DNA of 6,119 bases from Candidatus Kaiserbacteria bacterium (lineage in GTDB: Bacteria > Patescibacteria > Paceibacteria > UBA9973 > UBA2100), in contig NVTG01000086.1 of the NCBI GenBank assembly GCA_002401495.1, positions 1 to 6,119 on the forward strand. Direction: 5' to 3'. Position numbers and translations under genes: made by a program. Every line of letters starts with the position of its first letter. The first letter of the stretch is position 1. Under the pieces are notes generated by a model that made no database searches, was not told the DNA's origin, and was given only the letters and a program-made list of their open reading frames with translations. Of the stretch, positions 4,369 to 6,119 are shown in pieces.

Positions 4369-5709
4369 ATGCCGAAAACTTTCCTTCGTAACATCTCCCT
4401 ACTTTCCATCTCGCTGATCCTGGGCAGCTCCTCCTACGCGAAAAACATCGTCGTCTTTCTCGATGGGACCGGAAATAACGAATGTGAAAATTTGGAAGAA
4501 AACGCAGATACGACAAATATCTATCGCTTGTTCAAAATGACCGCGCAAACTGACAAACAGGTTGTTAAATATATCCGCGGCATTCAGTCCTTTGGAAAAG
4601 CTCAGGAAGATGCCTTTATAACAACCGATAGTCTTACGAGCGATGATAGAAGCTGCACATTAGAAGACGATCTCGAGGCGCAAACATTTATCAAAAAAGA
4701 AACTAGATCAAAGGTGTTAGCAACATCGATCGGATTCTCCATAGGGTCTGGAATGAATAAAAAGGCTGATCTGGCTCTTGCCTTCATCAAAGAAAAATAC
4801 AAATCAGGCGACAAAGTATATATTTTTGGATTCAGCCGTGGAGCTGGTTCAGCTATTATGGCTGCGCAAAAGGCGAAAGAAACACCTATACACCTATTAG
4901 GAATTTGGGATGCAGTTTTTTCGAAATTGACTGACCTCCCTATATCCTATGGAACCAAAGGCCGAAACTTTAATACATTTAGACGCCGAGCTGATCACAT
5001 ACAATCAGTGACACACCTTCTCGCTTTGGACGAGGCACGGTTAAAACATGGCAGTTTTTTCACTCCAGCCCGGTTTTCAGTGCCTCATGGAGATCCCGAC
5101 GACGTAAATTTAAATGCCGTATGGTTTGTTGGAACTCATAACGATATCGGCGGAGGTTTAAAAAACAGATACCTAGCTGAAATTTCGTTAAACTACATGA
5201 TCGCTAAAGCACTCGAAGGCCAAACGCCCCTACTTCTCAAAAAGGCAGAGCAATGTCAGAACGAAGCGTTCTGTGGAAAATACACTGAGTCGATGCTGTA
5301 CGTTGCAGATGCTTGGACGGCCCTAGGAGAAAGAAATACCATTCCATTTAAAAAAATGTATCAAGAATCTGGCGGACTTCAACGCGAGCTTTTTCAACAA
5401 GCATTTCTAACAGGGTTGTTCAGTGGTATATCCTTAGATCGATTTGCCAAACGTCAATTCGATTCGAGACTACGAACTCCCAAGACGATCCAATTACACC
5501 CTTCGGTCGACTTCCTCTACAAGAAGCTAAAAGGCAGTATCATGTTCGATTCGGTCAGTGGTGTAATGACTGATGCCGAAAATATCTATCCGAAAAATCT
5601 AGTGAAAGTACGAGACTCTGATGATTTAAAAGTTGTCTGCGTATCGGACGATCCGAGTATTGATGTGGAACAAGTAATTCAACTTTCTCCGAAGCTCTGC
5701 GGTCCCTAG
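4369..5709 (+). CDS. Exported DUF2235 (Tle1-like) alpha/beta hydrolase, putative lipase
   Basis: DUF2235 proteins are alpha/beta hydrolases; the best-known members are Tle1 phospholipases delivered by type VI secretion. The 446-residue product has the family landmarks in order: NIVVFLDGTGN at 26-36, TTNIYRL at 48-54, the nucleophile elbow GFSRGAG at 154-160 (Ser156), GIWDAV at 178-183 (Asp181), HLLALDEAR at 216-224 and WFVGTHNDIGGG at 252-263 (His257). Ser156, His257 and an acidic residue such as Asp181 are the likely catalytic set. Unlike most DUF2235 proteins it begins with a Sec signal peptide (MPKTFLRN, hydrophobic core 9-19, SYA at 22-24, cleavage near A24-K25). It also has six cysteines (C39, C96, C296, C302, C424, C444), an even number suited to disulfides. 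The C-terminal part from about 290 is not recognised and may bind lipid or substrate. It is divergent from the GspC-like gene; its stop is 4 bases from the next convergent gene's stop. Phospholipase activity is inferred from the family. Confidence 0.85.
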   Translation: MPKTFLRNISLLSISLILGSSSYAKNIVVFLDGTGNNECENLEENADTTNIYRLFKMTAQTDKQVVKYIRGIQSFGKAQEDAFITTDSLTSDDRSCTLEDDLEAQTFIKKETRSKVLATSIGFSIGSGMNKKADLALAFIKEKYKSGDKVYIFGFSRGAGSAIMAAQKAKETPIHLLGIWDAVFSKLTDLPISYGTKGRNFNTFRRRADHIQSVTHLLALDEARLKHGSFFTPARFSVPHGDPDDVNLNAVWFVGTHNDIGGGLKNRYLAEISLNYMIAKALEGQTPLLLKKAEQCQNEAFCGKYTESMLYVADAWTALGERNTIPFKKMYQESGGLQRELFQQAFLTGLFSGISLDRFAKRQFDSRLRTPKTIQLHPSVDFLYKKLKGSIMFDSVSGVMTDAENIYPKNLVKVRDSDDLKVVCVSDDPSIDVEQVIQLSPKLCGP

Positions 5710-5713
5710 CTTT

Positions 5714-6103
5714 CTAAATCAAAAAGCGAAAAATCGCGGCGACGATTCCGACACTGGCCGCGAGCACAACACCCATTTTTGTTATCAGCTGATAAGCAAT
5801 ATGCTCAATCCTTGCATCGAGCTGTTTGAAGCCCTGGCTCATTTTTTCTTCTAATTGATCAAAACGGACATCGACTTGCTTAAATCGAGCATCCACTTGA
5901 TCAAACCTGGCATCGATACCTTGAAATCTCAATTCAACTGATTGAAAACGCAGTTCAACTCGTGATTCAAAATTTTTCAGGTCATCTTTTGTCGCCACAT
6001 CGTCCTCAAAAATCTCGTTCAAAACTTCGAGATGGGCCTCAGCTTGTTCTCGACTCAAGCCAACACCCTCTAGTTTTTTAGTATACTGTAAAGCTTTACG
6101 CAT
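5714..6103 (-). CDS. DUF1640-like coiled-coil protein with C-terminal membrane anchor
   Basis: The 129-residue protein opens with YTKKLEGVGLSREQAEAHLEVL (7-28), the helical start typical of DUF1640 proteins (KLEAAGFxxEQAEA), then VATKDDLKNFESRVELRF. Residues 49-83 are five consecutive 7-residue units of the form V/I-D/E-x-R-F-x-x (VELRFQS, VELRFQG, IDARFDQ, VDARFKQ, VDVRFDQ), continuing less regularly to about 102, a long coiled coil likely to oligomerise. A hydrophobic segment at about 108-128 (MGVVLAASVGIVAAIFRFLI) ends the protein, so it is probably tail-anchored in the inner membrane with the coil in the cytoplasm. GGAG at 6115-6112 lies eight bases before the ATG. Its stop is 4 bases from that of the convergent hydrolase gene. 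Function of the family is not established; I assign none. Confidence 0.85.
   Translation of the reverse strand: MRKALQYTKKLEGVGLSREQAEAHLEVLNEIFEDDVATKDDLKNFESRVELRFQSVELRFQGIDARFDQVDARFKQVDVRFDQLEEKMSQGFKQLDARIEHIAYQLITKMGVVLAASVGIVAAIFRFLI
5855..5959 (-). repeat. Five 21-bp coding repeats (heptad ladder)
   Basis: Five in-frame 21-base units encode residues 49-83 of the DUF1640-like protein, with an Arg-Phe pair at positions 4-5 of every unit and an acidic residue at position 2. The nucleotide copies have drifted but remain similar (two successive units share GAATTG or GAGTTG followed by CG and TTT). This suggests growth by tandem duplication of a 21-bp unit. Confidence 0.7.
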
Positions 6104-6111
6104 ATCTACAT

Positions 6112-6115
6112 CTCC
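6112..6115 (-). promoter_or_regulatory. Shine-Dalgarno of the DUF1640-like gene
   Basis: GGAG on the minus strand lies eight bases before ATG 6103-6101 and near the right edge of the window. It confirms the start and shows the gene is complete. Confidence 0.7.
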
Positions 6116-6119
6116 ACTG

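Noticed and set aside
5721..5737. Terminator-like GCGA-TTTT-TCGC followed by TTTTT on the minus strand
   Set aside because: The stem is only four base pairs and lies inside the last codons of the DUF1640-like gene; too weak to call.
1..6119. CRISPR array, tRNA, rRNA or insertion sequence
   Set aside because: I saw no spaced direct repeats, cloverleaf, rRNA-like segment, transposase motif or terminal inverted repeats; the only clear tandem repeat is coding (5855-5959).

Overview
The window looks like chromosomal DNA of a Gram-negative, menaquinone-making bacterium. It carries menB and menA, a protein with the GspC-type HR plus PDZ domain pair, a MipA/OmpV-type outer-membrane barrel and several Sec signal peptides. 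A predatory or free-living relative of Bdellovibrio (Bdellovibrionota or a nearby deltaproteobacterial group) would fit the style of the proteins and the moderate GC content. That placement is inference; no marker gene here proves it.

Layout. Positions 1-183 are AT-rich, encode an unrecognised plus-strand reading frame that is open at the left edge, and do not belong with what follows. At about 183-187 the sequence changes abruptly into the middle of menA on the minus strand, cutting MenA just before its second aspartate-rich motif. This is either a real rearrangement or a cloning or assembly chimera. Positions 148-1571 hold a translationally coupled menB-menA pair on the minus strand (menB stop and menA start share one base). 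A 178-bp divergent spacer with several short inverted repeats leads to a plus-strand pair at 1750-2685: a 208-residue exported protein of unknown function, then, with no gap, a 102-residue membrane protein. Convergent with these, 4191-2698 on the minus strand encodes a GspC-like PDZ protein followed by a MipA/OmpV-family barrel. A 177-bp divergent spacer, with a 25-bp near-palindrome lying over the GspC-like start codon, separates this from a plus-strand exported DUF2235 (Tle1-type) alpha/beta hydrolase at 4369-5709. The last gene (6103-5714, minus) is a short DUF1640-like protein with a ladder of heptad repeats and a C-terminal membrane anchor.

How they may work together. MenB and MenA catalyse consecutive menaquinone steps, but this copy of MenA would be non-functional as it stands. 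The most interesting juxtaposition is a Sec-exported, cysteine-bearing DUF2235 hydrolase divergent from an orphan GspC-like protein. GspC proteins contribute to substrate recognition in type II secretion, so the pair could be a substrate with its adaptor. That idea is inference from gene order and domain content only.
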